In this document: piece by piece, positions 8,876 through 16,872 of the stretch | How the letters are laid out: each line of letters opens with the position of its first letter | Numbering within the stretch: position 1 is the first letter of the stretch | Source of the DNA: Castellaniella hirudinis_A | Lineage (GTDB): Bacteria > Pseudomonadota > Gammaproteobacteria > Burkholderiales > Burkholderiaceae_B | Length of the DNA stretch: 64,000 nucleotides | Assembly: GCF_047468865.1 (NCBI RefSeq) | Contig: NZ_JBLGTV010000014.1 | Location: 11,774-75,773, forward strand | Reading direction: 5' to 3' | Program-made: the position numbers and the translations under genes | Notes under the pieces: generated by a model | The model's database searches: none | Told to the model about the DNA's origin: nothing | What the model saw: the letters and a program-made list of their open reading frames with translations, nothing else

Positions 8876-9048
8876 ACGATCCACTCCTCATCCCCTGATA
8901 TATCAATCCTGTAGATAGGCTTCGAGCCCTCCTTGCGTGCATCCATGTCAATGCACGCGGTAACAATGAAGCTTTCATCCGCATCACTCAGCGCCGCCGA
9001 AAGCTCAATGGCAGCAGCGCGGATGCGAGCTTTCTGTTCTTCTGTCAT
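8872..9048 (-). CDS. small hypothetical phage protein, 58 aa
   Basis: An acidic 58-residue protein (MTEEQKARIRAAAIELSAAL...). Both ends form ATGA overlaps with neighbours, the strongest sign that it is translated. No known domain. Confidence 0.55.
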   Translation of the reverse strand: MTEEQKARIRAAAIELSAALSDADESFIVTACIDMDARKEGSKPIYRIDISGDEEWIV

Positions 9049-9275
9049 CGCCCCACCTCTTGTGTTGCCTGCCCTCCCAGCACATCCGCCCTACCCGCCA
9101 TGTAGCCCATGATGTAGTGGTTAAATGCCTGCTTCGTGTCCATGCTGTAAAACAGGAAGCCGTCCTCAGTGGTCTCGCCCCGCATGCTCAGACCGTTCTG
9201 CTCAGCATGTATGGCAAACCAGCCATGCAAAACCTTGCGCATGGCGTCACGATCAATCGATCCCGTCTCTTTCAC
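9045..9275 (-). CDS. hypothetical phage protein, 76 aa
   Basis: 76 residues (MKETGSIDRDAMRKVLHGWF...), helical, with a Gly/Ala-rich end. ATGA overlaps at both ends place it in the replication operon. No family recognised. Confidence 0.55.
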   Translation of the reverse strand: MKETGSIDRDAMRKVLHGWFAIHAEQNGLSMRGETTEDGFLFYSMDTKQAFNHYIMGYMAGRADVLGGQATQEVGR

Positions 9276-9640
9276 CTGCCTCTCCCAAAACCGCCATTTC
9301 CCCCATTACCTATCCCGCCCATGCTGACCAGCACCGGCTGCGCATCAATCTCGTTCTGGCGCAGATGCGGGCGCGGCTTCAGCTGCTGGAATTTCATCGG
9401 CAGTCTGGGCGCAGCTGGCGTACCCTGAAACTTCGGCGTCGAGCGGCCCGTTTCCAGCACCTCGACGCAACGATTTATGTAGTCCAGCACTGGCTCACGA
9501 GGCAGGCGCGGCAGGCCCAGCCTGGTACAGACGTCCTCGAACTTGTCTGCCGAGGCATAGCTCTTGATTTGTTCGTCGCGGGTCTGTAGGGCCTTCGATA
9601 GCCGGTACTTGGCTTTGTTCAGGGTGTCTCGGTCAGTCAT
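9272..9640 (-). CDS. hypothetical phage protein with Gly-rich tail, 122 aa
   Basis: A helical N-terminal half (TLNKAKYRLSKALQTRDEQI) is followed by a Pro-rich linker and a GIGNGGNGGFGRGR tail. The tail resembles flexible RNA- or DNA-binding tails, but this is only suggestive. It is coupled downstream by an ATGA overlap. Confidence 0.55.
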   Translation of the reverse strand: MTDRDTLNKAKYRLSKALQTRDEQIKSYASADKFEDVCTRLGLPRLPREPVLDYINRCVEVLETGRSTPKFQGTPAAPRLPMKFQQLKPRPHLRQNEIDAQPVLVSMGGIGNGGNGGFGRGR

Positions 9641-9650
9641 AGGACCTCCG

Positions 9651-10508
9651 TTACTTGATGCCGATGAACGGCAGTGCCGACCCGGGAACCTGCGTGGTGG
9701 GCAGCGAACCGTCCCACTTTTCCACAGCGATCAGGCTGACCAGATTGGTGTTTGCCGCCAGCGCATCGGCACGGGCCTGAATAGCAGCGGCTTCAGCATC
9801 GCCACGCAGCCGGATGCCGTCGGCTTCGGCCTGGAATGCTTCACGCAAGGCATCGGCCTCGGCCCGGGCCTTCACCACCTGAATTTCAGCGTTGATGGTC
9901 GCGGTTTCCTTTTGCTGGCGCGTGGTCTCGATTTGCACCTGGGCCAACATTCGCTGTTCGATGGACTGCTCATAAGCCGACGAGAACCCGACTTCCTCCA
10001 CCTGCACGCCAACGATTTGCACCGGCGCATCGCGCATAACCTGGGTTACGGCCTGGGTGGCTTCGGTCCCCAGCTTCTCGCGCTCTTGAATGGCGCGAAC
10101 TGCCGTGAATTTTCCGAACACGTTTTTGACTGCATCGGGGGTGCGTCGCTCGATCACCCGGGCCTGCAGGTTCTCCAGCGTGCCGTACTCGCTGTACAGG
10201 TCGCTGACCCGATCCACTGGAACCCGGTAGGTGACAGACACCTGCATCGAGGCTGGCTGCTGGTCGTACGAATAGGCTTCCAGCGGCAGGGTGACGTTGT
10301 GATCCCGTACTGACACAAACCGTACAGAATCAATCACAGGCGTCTTGAAGCCCAGTCCAGGCCCGGCCACGCTGGACAGCTTGCCGTTGCGAAGCAATAC
10401 CCCGCGCTCGCCCTGGTCCACTTGGAACCATGAGCCAAACGCCAGCAGGACGATGGCGAGAAAGGTGACGATGCCTGCGGCAATGAATGCCATTCCACGA
10501 TTATTCAT
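9651..10508 (-). CDS. SPFH/Band 7 (prohibitin/HflC-like) membrane protein
   Basis: 285 residues: one N-terminal membrane helix (about 7-27), the SPFH domain (GSWFQVDQGERGVLLRNGKL, VTLPLEAYSYDQQ, YRVPVDRVSDLYSEY), then a long Ala/Glu-rich coiled coil (ETTRQQKETATINAEIQVVK...). In bacteria HflK/C-type proteins control FtsH, and through FtsH the lambda CII decision. A phage copy in the same operon as a CII-like gene could affect proteolysis or membrane organisation (inference). It overlaps the upstream small gene (ATGA). Confidence 0.85.
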   Translation of the reverse strand: MNNRGMAFIAAGIVTFLAIVLLAFGSWFQVDQGERGVLLRNGKLSSVAGPGLGFKTPVIDSVRFVSVRDHNVTLPLEAYSYDQQPASMQVSVTYRVPVDRVSDLYSEYGTLENLQARVIERRTPDAVKNVFGKFTAVRAIQEREKLGTEATQAVTQVMRDAPVQIVGVQVEEVGFSSAYEQSIEQRMLAQVQIETTRQQKETATINAEIQVVKARAEADALREAFQAEADGIRLRGDAEAAAIQARADALAANTNLVSLIAVEKWDGSLPTTQVPGSALPFIGIK

Positions 10509-10618
10509 TTGATGGACTTCCTTTTCTTGGGTTGACGATCCGCCATGACAGCGGCAATTCCTTTGGTGATCAGATAGGCGACAACGGCAGCGCCTATCAG
10601 GATGAGTGCGTAGCGCAT
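10505..10618 (-). CDS. 37-aa single-span membrane peptide
   Basis: MRYALILIGAAVVAYLITKG followed by a lysine-rich tail: one membrane helix and a basic cytoplasmic end. It starts inside the 3' end of rusA and ends in an ATGA overlap with the SPFH gene, so the two are probably translated together; it may be a partner of that membrane protein. Confidence 0.5.
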   Translation of the reverse strand: MRYALILIGAAVVAYLITKGIAAVMADRQPKKRKSIK

Positions 10619-10986
10619 GCGCCTATCTCCACAGTGACGAATCCTTGTTTGTTGGGGTCCAGTACCCGATCCAGGGTGACTGGCACGAACCTGCTGTCAT
10701 CCACGCCCAGGGCCTTCGCGATACCGTCCAGGTTGTGCTTGATCGCGCCCAGCATTCCGTCCAGGTCCCGGCGACGGCGGTCGGGCGCGGCAAATGTGAT
10801 CTTGACGGGGACCTGATCGGACAGGCCCGCGATATTGCGGCCCAGAGCCTGCCGGGCCGCGTAGAACCCGGACTGCCGGGCCGCCTCGATGAACGGCTGG
10901 AACTTGCGGAAGCTGCCGCGCCTGCGGTTCGGAAACAGTATCGGGTCGGGCCACGGCAGGTTGATGGTGATGTGGTCCAGGGTCAT
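10597..10986 (-). CDS. rusA: RusA-type Holliday junction resolvase
   Basis: 129 residues, the usual RusA length. The family signature is clear: a Pro-rich N-terminus (NLPWPDPILFPNRRRG) and the catalytic acidic stretch RRRRDLDGMLGAIKHNLDGIAKALGVDD carrying the conserved aspartates. It resolves branched recombination or replication intermediates and works with the phage recombination genes in this operon (Ref-like nuclease, NinB, YqaJ exonuclease). It is joined by ATGA to the gene upstream. Confidence 0.9.
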   Translation of the reverse strand: MTLDHITINLPWPDPILFPNRRRGSFRKFQPFIEAARQSGFYAARQALGRNIAGLSDQVPVKITFAAPDRRRRDLDGMLGAIKHNLDGIAKALGVDDSRFVPVTLDRVLDPNKQGFVTVEIGACATHSS

Positions 10987-11228
10987 GCTGCCCCCATGAT
11001 TTTTTCTTCAAACCGCTGGCGCTCGGCCTCAAGCCAAACCCGCCGCTTCTGCGAGTTCTCGGTAGGCTCGGCCTCGAACATCCGGCACGTCCGGCTGAAT
11101 GTCGCGCTCTCGTAGCGCCCGGATCGGCCATCCTTGCCGCAGACGCCGTAGCCTTGCTTGGCCATCGCCGGGGCGGTGCGAAGGTCAAAATGGATGCAGT
11201 CGATGCAGTTGATGTGATCAGGCGTCAT
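10983..11228 (-). CDS. small cysteine-containing phage protein, 81 aa
   Basis: 81 residues with four spaced cysteines (CIDCIHFDL, GVCGKDG, RTCRMFE), a possible small zinc site, and a helical C-terminus. It overlaps helicase by 11 bases and rusA by ATGA. Unknown role in the replication operon. Confidence 0.6.
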   Translation of the reverse strand: MTPDHINCIDCIHFDLRTAPAMAKQGYGVCGKDGRSGRYESATFSRTCRMFEAEPTENSQKRRVWLEAERQRFEEKIMGAA

Positions 11229-12171
11229 AACCCCGATCTCGCATGAAATTTAGCGGCAGGCGGCGTGAATCCGGCGTGTATTGCAAGCTGGGGGCGTGGT
11301 ACCACAACGCCACCGTACCCTCCCATTCGCCGTGTCGGTTTTTGTCGCAGATCAGCAGGCAATCGGGCGTCTTTTCCAGGTCTTCCGAGATCGATCCACC
11401 GGGCACGCGCAGCGCCTTGTCCACATCCTTTTCCTTCTTTTTGTTGCGCCAGATAGTGAGCATCTGATCGACCTGATCAACGATGGCCCCCGATCCTTTC
11501 GCGTCGAACTTGCCTGGCTTCTGGTCCTCGTTTTCGCGCTTGCGGGCGTGGTGCACGAGGTGGATGTGGATGTTGCAGTCCTGTGCCAGCCTGCACAGCA
11601 GTTCCACAAAATCTTTTTGGCCGTTGTAGTCGTCCTCTCCAGCCACACAGCGCATGAGACTGTCGATCACGAAATGGTCAATCTTCAGGCGCTCGGCGCA
11701 ATACCGGATGACGGCAGCCAGGGTCCGAGGCTCAGCACGACCCAGTTGGTCGTAGATCCAGGCCTTGCCAGTCAACCAGGACATCATCTGACGTGCCGCT
11801 GCCTCTCCGGGCTGGTCGTTCATCGACACCTGGCGAAGCATGCGCTTTAAGGTCGATACCGGCCGCATTTCAAAGGACGCAATGCAGGACTTCTGACCCT
11901 GCGCGGTGAATCCCAGGATCGCTTGTCCCAGGATCTGGCTTTTCCCGTGGCCGTTGATCCCCTGCCACAGCGTCACCTCGCCAGGGCGAAACCGGATTTT
12001 GTCGTGCGTCTTAGACCATGGGAGGCGAGCGCCCGTGATGTGTTCCGGCTGGTTCACGGCAGCAACCAGGGCGTTTTCCCAGGACTCGACCGGCAGCACC
12101 TTCACGGAAGGCTCTGTTTCCGCCATGTAGGCAGAAAAATCCGTGTTGTCAGGCGTAATGATGAGGGTCAT
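11218..12171 (-). CDS. replicative helicase, RecA-fold (DnaB/RepA-like)
   Basis: 317 residues. Walker A is GINGHGKS (about residues 70-77), Walker B HFVIDSLM, and the sensor region IHLVHHARKRENED. Only the RecA-like motor domain is present, without a DnaB N-terminal domain, which is a common form in phages. It would unwind DNA at the phage origin with the initiator gene upstream. It is coupled by ATGA to the preceding gene. Confidence 0.85.
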   Translation of the reverse strand: MTLIITPDNTDFSAYMAETEPSVKVLPVESWENALVAAVNQPEHITGARLPWSKTHDKIRFRPGEVTLWQGINGHGKSQILGQAILGFTAQGQKSCIASFEMRPVSTLKRMLRQVSMNDQPGEAAARQMMSWLTGKAWIYDQLGRAEPRTLAAVIRYCAERLKIDHFVIDSLMRCVAGEDDYNGQKDFVELLCRLAQDCNIHIHLVHHARKRENEDQKPGKFDAKGSGAIVDQVDQMLTIWRNKKKEKDVDKALRVPGGSISEDLEKTPDCLLICDKNRHGEWEGTVALWYHAPSLQYTPDSRRLPLNFMRDRGYDA

Positions 12172-12515
12172 AGATCAAAAAATCCTTTGTTCGGTTTCCA
12201 AGCTCGCAGGCCCCAATCGCCGCCTGCAATGGCCTTGGCGGGCTCAAACTCGGCAATGCGCTCCAGCGCGGCAATAGCGCGGGTGCGGTCGTTTCCGGCG
12301 ATGTGCACCACGACCCCCCGCAGGCAACGGAGATCCACGGTGGATGGACTGTCGTCAGGCAAAATCACAATGCTCGGTGCGCCGCCCAGGTTCATGGCTT
12401 CGTTCGGATGGGTGTACGGGCCCCATGTCGGGCGGGTTTCCAGGATCGTGACAAATGCGCTTTTCGGCATGTAGCCAGCCAGGCGCATTTCGATGAGCGG
12501 CCGGTGCCCGGTCAT
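12168..12515 (-). CDS. hypothetical phage protein, 115 aa
   Basis: Starts MTGHRPLIEMRLAGYMPKSA; the ATG at 12515 overlaps the initiator stop, and the longer upstream frame is rejected. Small alpha/beta protein (ILPDDSPSTVDLRCLRGVVV). It sits between initiator and helicase, so a helicase-loader or accessory function is possible but not shown by sequence. Confidence 0.6.
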   Translation of the reverse strand: MTGHRPLIEMRLAGYMPKSAFVTILETRPTWGPYTHPNEAMNLGGAPSIVILPDDSPSTVDLRCLRGVVVHIAGNDRTRAIAALERIAEFEPAKAIAGGDWGLRAWKPNKGFFDL

Positions 12516-13273
12516 ACGTCGTACTCCAATGCTTGGCTTGCATGGCCCGCCTGCAGTTGCCCCAGGTACTGCTCGCACTTGGTGCGGGAAAACAGCGTTG
12601 CCGGCCTCAGGTATTCGGCCATCTTCGGGTCGTCCAGCCACTGCGCGGACTTCACGTCGATAACAGTTTTCAGCTGGGCAACAGACGTTCCGTCTCGCAC
12701 CCTGGCCGTGATGAGATCCAGGTTTGCAGGAACGGGGCGATATGCCCTGCCCGTCTTCTGGTTCAGGTAAGCAAGCACCTCCTTGGCATCAGCCTTTGGG
12801 TCGGGTTTTGGCGGTGAATCGTCGGGGTCACCCGACAATGTCTTTTCTTCGTCTTCGACTACGACTAAAGCGGTTTTTCCCGGTGATCCACCGTGAACCA
12901 CCGTGGAATCCTGTTTTTCATCAGGAATTTTCGGTGAGTCTTGGCTATTTCCGGGCGGTTCCGGGAATTTCGACTTACTCTGAATGCGCTGCCCGAAGTC
13001 CTGCATTTCCAAGTACACCTTACCTGCGACCGTGTAGAGAACGATCAGTCCGGCACCTTCAGCCTCGGCAAGGTGCTTTTTGATCGAGTCTTCTTTCACG
13101 CTATCCAGTTTCAGCGGGTAGCAGGACGCCCTCAGCAGCGTCAGATTGGCCGAAAATCTCCCGTAGTCATCCACCACCGACATTAACCGGCGGTAGAACA
13201 GTTCCGCGTGCGGCGACAGGGCGTTGACCCTCTCGCTTGTCAGAATGCCGTCCCTGATCATCCTGGTAGGCAT
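12512..13273 (-). CDS. phage replication initiator with Phg_2220_C domain
   Basis: 253 residues. The N-terminal part (TRMIRDGILTSERVNALSPHAELFYRRLMSVV DDYGRF region) is the winged-helix type found in phage O/DnaD-like initiators. A Ser/Pro-rich linker follows. The C-terminus (VLAYLNQKTGRAYRP through RTKCEQYLGQL) is the conserved phage C-terminal domain PF09524. The start at 13273 is chosen because GGAGGG lies just upstream; the 52 residues before it look non-coding. It would bind the origin and load the downstream helicase. Confidence 0.8.
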   Translation of the reverse strand: MPTRMIRDGILTSERVNALSPHAELFYRRLMSVVDDYGRFSANLTLLRASCYPLKLDSVKEDSIKKHLAEAEGAGLIVLYTVAGKVYLEMQDFGQRIQSKSKFPEPPGNSQDSPKIPDEKQDSTVVHGGSPGKTALVVVEDEEKTLSGDPDDSPPKPDPKADAKEVLAYLNQKTGRAYRPVPANLDLITARVRDGTSVAQLKTVIDVKSAQWLDDPKMAEYLRPATLFSRTKCEQYLGQLQAGHASQALEYDV

Positions 13274-13367
13274 GTGACCCTCCATTGATCTCCAAAAAGA
13301 TGCACGGCGGCAGGGCGGTGGAGGAATCCGCCTTTTCTCCCCGTCGGGATAGCCGTGTGCAAACCCA

Positions 13368-13853
13368 TCATTCGTCCCCATGCACCATGCGCGCCAGCGG
13401 CTGAATAACCTGGTGGTATTCCAGTTCATCGGCCGTTGACCATGTGTTGTGCGAAATTCGATCCGCGCGACCGGCGTCCATCACCTCCCAGGCTTCGCGC
13501 AGCAGGTCCAGTTCGGTGACGCCATAGGCGCGCTCGAATGCGCGGCGACCCAGGCCATGAAAGCCGGTCGCGCCCCGATGGTGTTCCGGGCAAAGCGGGA
13601 TCGTCATCAGGTTGCTGTTGCGTTGGCCAGCGCCCACGCCATCGCGCAGGTGATGGATTTCCGCTGGCGTGCCCGGATACCCGAGGCGACGGCACAAAAT
13701 GCAGCCTTGGGCCGCTATTGCGCTCAGGAAACGATGTTCGGCCGCTGAGACTCTGGATTTCTTCGAGGGCCTGCGCCCCATCGGCTTGGTCGCCTTCATC
13801 GGCGTCTTGCGCTGCAATGGCTTGCCGGGCTTGAGGGTGCTGTTCCAGGTCAT
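13368..13853 (-). CDS. Ref-type RecA-dependent nuclease
   Basis: 161 residues. A basic N-terminal tail is followed by the Ref/HNH-like core: CILCRRLGYPG, AEIHHLRDG, LCPEHHRGATGFHGLGRRAFERAYG. This matches the P1 Ref family (recombination enhancement, cuts DNA under RecA filaments; known biochemistry of P1 Ref). With NinB, RusA and the exonuclease it makes a sizeable phage recombination set. Confidence 0.8.
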   Translation of the reverse strand: MTWNSTLKPGKPLQRKTPMKATKPMGRRPSKKSRVSAAEHRFLSAIAAQGCILCRRLGYPGTPAEIHHLRDGVGAGQRNSNLMTIPLCPEHHRGATGFHGLGRRAFERAYGVTELDLLREAWEVMDAGRADRISHNTWSTADELEYHQVIQPLARMVHGDE

Positions 13854-13858
13854 AACAA

Positions 13859-14350
13859 TCAGCCCTTCAACAGCGCCTGCAGCTGGCGCAGCGTTTCCAG
13901 TTTTTTCTTGTCTTCGCCGCTCTTTTCTTCCAGGCAGATGGCCGCCGTATCAATGTCGTCGGCGATCTGATTCAGCGTGCCGGCAGCGGCGCGCACGCGC
14001 GCGGCGATGTCACCCAGGAGCTGCATCGAGTCCTGGGGCTTGGCTTGGGCTTTCGGTGTGGGGTTTTTCTGTTCCGCGTTGGGTTTTGTTGCCACGGGCT
14101 TTTCCTCTTTGATGTGAGTGCGGCGAAACGATCCAGGGACAACCTCTCGGATGAGCCCGGATTCTTTGAGTTTTTTCAGGCAGCCCATGAGGACCGGGTG
14201 CTCGCAGCCGGACCCGGTGTTTTTGTACATAGCCGCCACGATTTCGCCGGATGTGTTCGCGTGGTTTTGGCAAGGCGTGACGGCTTCGTAGACCTTGCGG
14301 GCTATGTTGGTTTGACCAGCCAGGATCTGTGCTTGGCGCTGTGGGGTCAT
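13859..14350 (-). CDS. hypothetical phage protein with winged-helix-like N-terminus
   Basis: 163 residues. The N-terminal part (IARKVYEAVTPCQNHANTSGE, then LKKLKESGLIREV) looks like a small winged helix; the middle is Lys/Pro-rich and the end is helical and charged. The start at 14350 gives an ATGA overlap with ninB. A DNA-binding role is plausible, not proven. Confidence 0.55.
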   Translation of the reverse strand: MTPQRQAQILAGQTNIARKVYEAVTPCQNHANTSGEIVAAMYKNTGSGCEHPVLMGCLKKLKESGLIREVVPGSFRRTHIKEEKPVATKPNAEQKNPTPKAQAKPQDSMQLLGDIAARVRAAAGTLNQIADDIDTAAICLEEKSGEDKKKLETLRQLQALLKG

Positions 14351-14811
14351 TCCGCCACCTCGCGCCATTCCAGGTCGGTGGTCGTTTCATCGGGCAGCAG
14401 CTTCATACCGTGCTTGATCCGGTCTTGCCGGGTGTCGATACCCTGCATGGCACACCAGGCCAGGATGTATTCGATGAGGCTGGTCATGCGGGCGACCGAC
14501 ATGCGAGCGGACGATTCGCGGATGTTCACGAATTCACCTTCCAGCCCCGGCACCATGTCGGAGTCCAGGCCGGTAGCTGCAGCATGGCCGCTGATAAACA
14601 GCACCTTCCATTGCGTGGCAGTCAGTTTTCGGTCACCCCACTTCGCATGCTTGGCAACTGTCGAGAACAGCGCGTGCAGCAGCGCATTCTGATCCAGCGA
14701 CCGGGTACGCGGCTTGATTTCCACGCGCCAGTCTTCGGGAGCCTGCATCACGGCTTGGGCCGCGTTGCGCCGAACGTGGTTGCTGATGAGGTTGAACGCT
14801 TGGCCTTCCAT
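14347..14811 (-). CDS. ninB: NinB/Orf-family recombination mediator
   Basis: 154 residues. Typical NinB pattern: VEIKPRTRSLDQNALLHALF, then LTATQWKVLFISGHA and SSARMSVARMTSLIEYILAWC. NinB (Orf) of lambda binds ssDNA-binding protein and helps load recombinases. The ATG at 14811 is chosen because GAGG precedes it and it overlaps the stop of the 29-aa gene (TGATG). Confidence 0.85.
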   Translation of the reverse strand: MEGQAFNLISNHVRRNAAQAVMQAPEDWRVEIKPRTRSLDQNALLHALFSTVAKHAKWGDRKLTATQWKVLFISGHAAATGLDSDMVPGLEGEFVNIRESSARMSVARMTSLIEYILAWCAMQGIDTRQDRIKHGMKLLPDETTTDLEWREVAE

Positions 14812-14900
14812 CACTTCAACCTCACCCAAAGCGCAACCGCCACAGCTACCAGGGGCAGGATCATGGCGATAGCGAATACGATGATGTCGAGTTCAGTCAT
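14811..14900 (-). CDS. 29-aa membrane peptide
   Basis: MTELDIIVFAIAMILPLVAV and a short tail: a single hydrophobic helix. It starts within the end of the CII-like gene and ends overlapping ninB, so it is placed like a translated gene. Function unknown. Confidence 0.4.
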   Translation of the reverse strand: MTELDIIVFAIAMILPLVAVAVALWVRLK

Positions 14901-15420
14901 TGCACGCCCTCTTGTCGGCAGCCAGCAAAAAGCCGCGTTCCAGGTTGTGAGTACGCGTCCGCAGTTCACGCAAAAGCGCAACCACTTTGTCCCGTTCGGT
15001 GGGGGAAACGATGTTGTCAGCTAGAGATTCCGCTGTCGTGCCCAGCACGCCGCCAGTCAAAGCCCCAATTTGCATGGCCTTGGCCTGGATGTCCTTGATC
15101 AGGTCTTGCGGGCTGGCCTCATCATCAGGGACGACATCGGCCGCCAGGCCGTTTTGCGCGGCATGGGCCAGCATCCAGTCGCGGGCATATGCGCGACCGC
15201 CCTCTTTTTCCTCCATCCACTCAGTGAGCAAATCGGCCATGGACAAACTTATCTCATCTCCATTCACAGCCCGCAGCTTGGCGCGCAGGCTCTCGGGGTG
15301 GATGCTGCGGCCCCGGCGCTCCGTCAGGAACCGGGCGGCATCAACCACGCCGCCGGAGGTGCGCCGCACGCTGTTGTAGAGGACGTCCAGCCAATCGACA
15401 TTGGAATACCTGCAAGTCAC
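14893..15420 (-). CDS. CII-like phage regulatory protein (Phage_CP76)
   Basis: 175 residues. The N-terminal half (GGVVDAARFLTERRGRSIHP, LRAKLRAVNGDEISLSMADL) matches the CII/CP76 family of phage activators with a helix-turn-helix; the C-terminus is charged and helical. The start is taken as GTG at 15420 with AAGGGG upstream. It heads the recombination and replication genes and would act in the lysis-lysogeny choice. Confidence 0.75.
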   Translation of the reverse strand: MTCRYSNVDWLDVLYNSVRRTSGGVVDAARFLTERRGRSIHPESLRAKLRAVNGDEISLSMADLLTEWMEEKEGGRAYARDWMLAHAAQNGLAADVVPDDEASPQDLIKDIQAKAMQIGALTGGVLGTTAESLADNIVSPTERDKVVALLRELRTRTHNLERGFLLAADKRACND

Positions 15421-15479
15421 CTTGAAACCCCTTGAATTTCAGCGTTTCGACGCTGATTGAACTGGCCTACAGTGAGACC

Positions 15480-15671
15480 ATGGAAAAGACAAAAACCGAA
15501 TTGCTTCTGGAAGAAGCCAAAGCCATCTGCCAGCGCGTCACCGACCGCCTGGACGTATCCGACGACCTGTTGTGCTCGGTGTTTCGCAGGCTTGAGCTTG
15601 AAACCGATCTGCTGGACGAAGACCTGGACGAGGCTGCAGAGGCGCTGGCCCAGCGCGGGCCGATGCATTGA
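15480..15671 (+). CDS. small acidic phage protein, 63 aa
   Basis: Starts MEKTKTELLLEEAKAICQRV; strongly acidic and helical. Located between the leftward cII-like gene and the cro operon but on the opposite strand. The start at 15480 is preferred over an upstream in-frame ATG because the residues before it look like leader. Unknown function. Confidence 0.45.
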   Translation: MEKTKTELLLEEAKAICQRVTDRLDVSDDLLCSVFRRLELETDLLDEDLDEAAEALAQRGPMH

Positions 15672-15741
15672 TGGGGTGGCCAGCTCCAAGCCCGTAGAAT
15701 CAAGGAACCGACCCTTTAATCCTTTGAGCAAGGAACTGACC

Positions 15742-16011
15742 ATGAACGACGACAACTTGAGCTTCATCATCAAAAGCGACAACGGCCTGCACACAATTGA
15801 TCTGTCGATCAATGACAAACAGCACGGGTCATCAGTCAACGTGACGTTTGTTGTTCGCGGGCTAGTGGGAATAGATGACCCAACCATCACAGACCTTCGA
15901 CACGCAACGCTAAGTTGGGCTGCAAGGGAGTTGCTTTCGCGGCTCCCAAAGGACTATGCAAAGAACGGGACTCCGTTTCTTCCTGGGCCTCGGAAACCAT
16001 CAGGCCAGTAG
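15742..16011 (+). CDS. hypothetical protein, 89 aa
   Basis: A good ribosome site (AAGGA, seven bases before ATG) starts MNDDNLSFIIKSDNGLHTID, an alternating beta-strand protein. Its last 125 bases overlap the 3' end of the leftward gene 15887-16126, an unusual convergent overlap. Not recognised. Confidence 0.5.
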   Translation: MNDDNLSFIIKSDNGLHTIDLSINDKQHGSSVNVTFVVRGLVGIDDPTITDLRHATLSWAARELLSRLPKDYAKNGTPFLPGPRKPSGQ

Positions 16012-16126
16012 CCGGGTCGTAGACCATGCCGCCGGACGCGAACTCGGCCACCAGCGGCTTCGCGGCACGAACGATCACGCCGTCGATTTCGATGCAGGCG
16101 CCGGGTTGGAGGGTGATTTCACGCAT
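15887..16126 (-). CDS. hypothetical phage protein, 79 aa
   Basis: Starts MREITLQPGACIEIDGVIVR, a small beta-rich domain in its first 45 residues; the remainder overlaps the plus-strand gene 15742-16011 and looks less natural. It overlaps the preceding gene by 8 bases, the same spacing used throughout this operon, which supports it. Confidence 0.5.
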   Translation of the reverse strand: MREITLQPGACIEIDGVIVRAAKPLVAEFASGGMVYDPATGLMVSEAQEETESRSLHSPLGAAKATPLQPNLALRVEGL

Positions 16127-16256
16127 GCTTGCCGTCCTCCCCGCGCCGATCCATAGACCGACGCTTGTGGTAGCCCATCAGCGCCTGGATATGACCGACG
16201 ACGTAGCCGCAGCCGAAGACGATGGCGGCGACTAGGATTAGGAGGAGCTCAGGCAT
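16119..16256 (-). CDS. 45-aa single-span membrane protein
   Basis: MPELLLILVAAIVFGCGYVV followed by a basic tail (HKRRSMDRRGEDGKHA). One membrane helix. It overlaps the neighbours on both sides by 8 bases, so it is probably translated with the cro operon. Confidence 0.5.
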   Translation of the reverse strand: MPELLLILVAAIVFGCGYVVGHIQALMGYHKRRSMDRRGEDGKHA

Positions 16257-16626
16257 CACCGCCCTCCGCCTTCAGGTTGCCGTCCTTGTCATATTTCGAC
16301 TGAAGTATGTGCGTCGCAAGCAGGCCGAACACCAAGACAGAAGGAAGAAACACATACCCAATCCAGACCAATGCGCCGATGAAGAACAGCCAAACCGACA
16401 GGTTCATCCACGTCAGCAAACGGTTTTTACGAGGGAGCTTCTTCGGCAGATCAAATGACGCCAAAAAGGAAAAGGAAAACAAGATGGCCACAAACCACAT
16501 CCAGAAGATAAAGACGTTGCCAGCCTGCTCAACACCGAGAACCTGCCAGGCATACAAGGCGGTGCCAGCGGCAATGTGCAAGGTGGCGTTGACCGCGAAA
16601 CGCTTGGTGATGGATTGCTCAGACAT
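16249..16626 (-). CDS. multi-span membrane protein in the cro operon, 125 aa
   Basis: Starts MSEQSITKRFAVNATLHIAA, with four hydrophobic segments (about 12-30, 36-56, 70-92, 95-112) and a charged C-terminus. The start at 16626 overlaps the cro-like gene by 8 bases; the longer frame is rejected. As an early membrane protein it might act in exclusion, but there is no family match I can name. Confidence 0.55.
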   Translation of the reverse strand: MSEQSITKRFAVNATLHIAAGTALYAWQVLGVEQAGNVFIFWMWFVAILFSFSFLASFDLPKKLPRKNRLLTWMNLSVWLFFIGALVWIGYVFLPSVLVFGLLATHILQSKYDKDGNLKAEGGDA

Positions 16627-16864
16627 TGGTGGGCTCCTTGGGGGTGCGGTTCGCCAGATACGCCCAATCGACATCCGGGCGCAGGGATTCGCAGCGAATC
16701 GCGCCGTCAGATTCACGCTCCAACTCAATGCACAGGCTTTCCCCCAGGCGCTGGCCGACAGACGCTGCTTTGCGCAGGTAGCCGACCGAGGTGCCGCATC
16801 GGGTGGCGAATGCGCCTTGCTTGTCGCGGGTCAGGCTGTTCAGGTAATCGATCAGGTCTTTCAT
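16619..16864 (-). CDS. Cro/YdaS-type repressor
   Basis: 81 residues, starting MKDLIDYLNSLTRDKQGAFA, with a helix-turn-helix (ATRCGTSVGYLRKAASVGQRL, split here by helices 2-3). YdaS-like proteins act as the Cro partner opposite an S24-type CI in many prophages. The start at 16864 is the conserved methionine before the domain; it lies only about 2 bases after the expected transcription start of the promoter at 16873-16900, so the message would be close to leaderless. Confidence 0.75.
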   Translation of the reverse strand: MKDLIDYLNSLTRDKQGAFATRCGTSVGYLRKAASVGQRLGESLCIELERESDGAIRCESLRPDVDWAYLANRTPKEPTNV

Positions 16865-16872
16865 GACGACAA

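Noticed and set aside
15417..15890. Minus-strand 157-aa frame linking the cII-like gene and the cro operon
   Set aside because: No ribosome site, atypical composition, and it lies opposite two better plus-strand genes.
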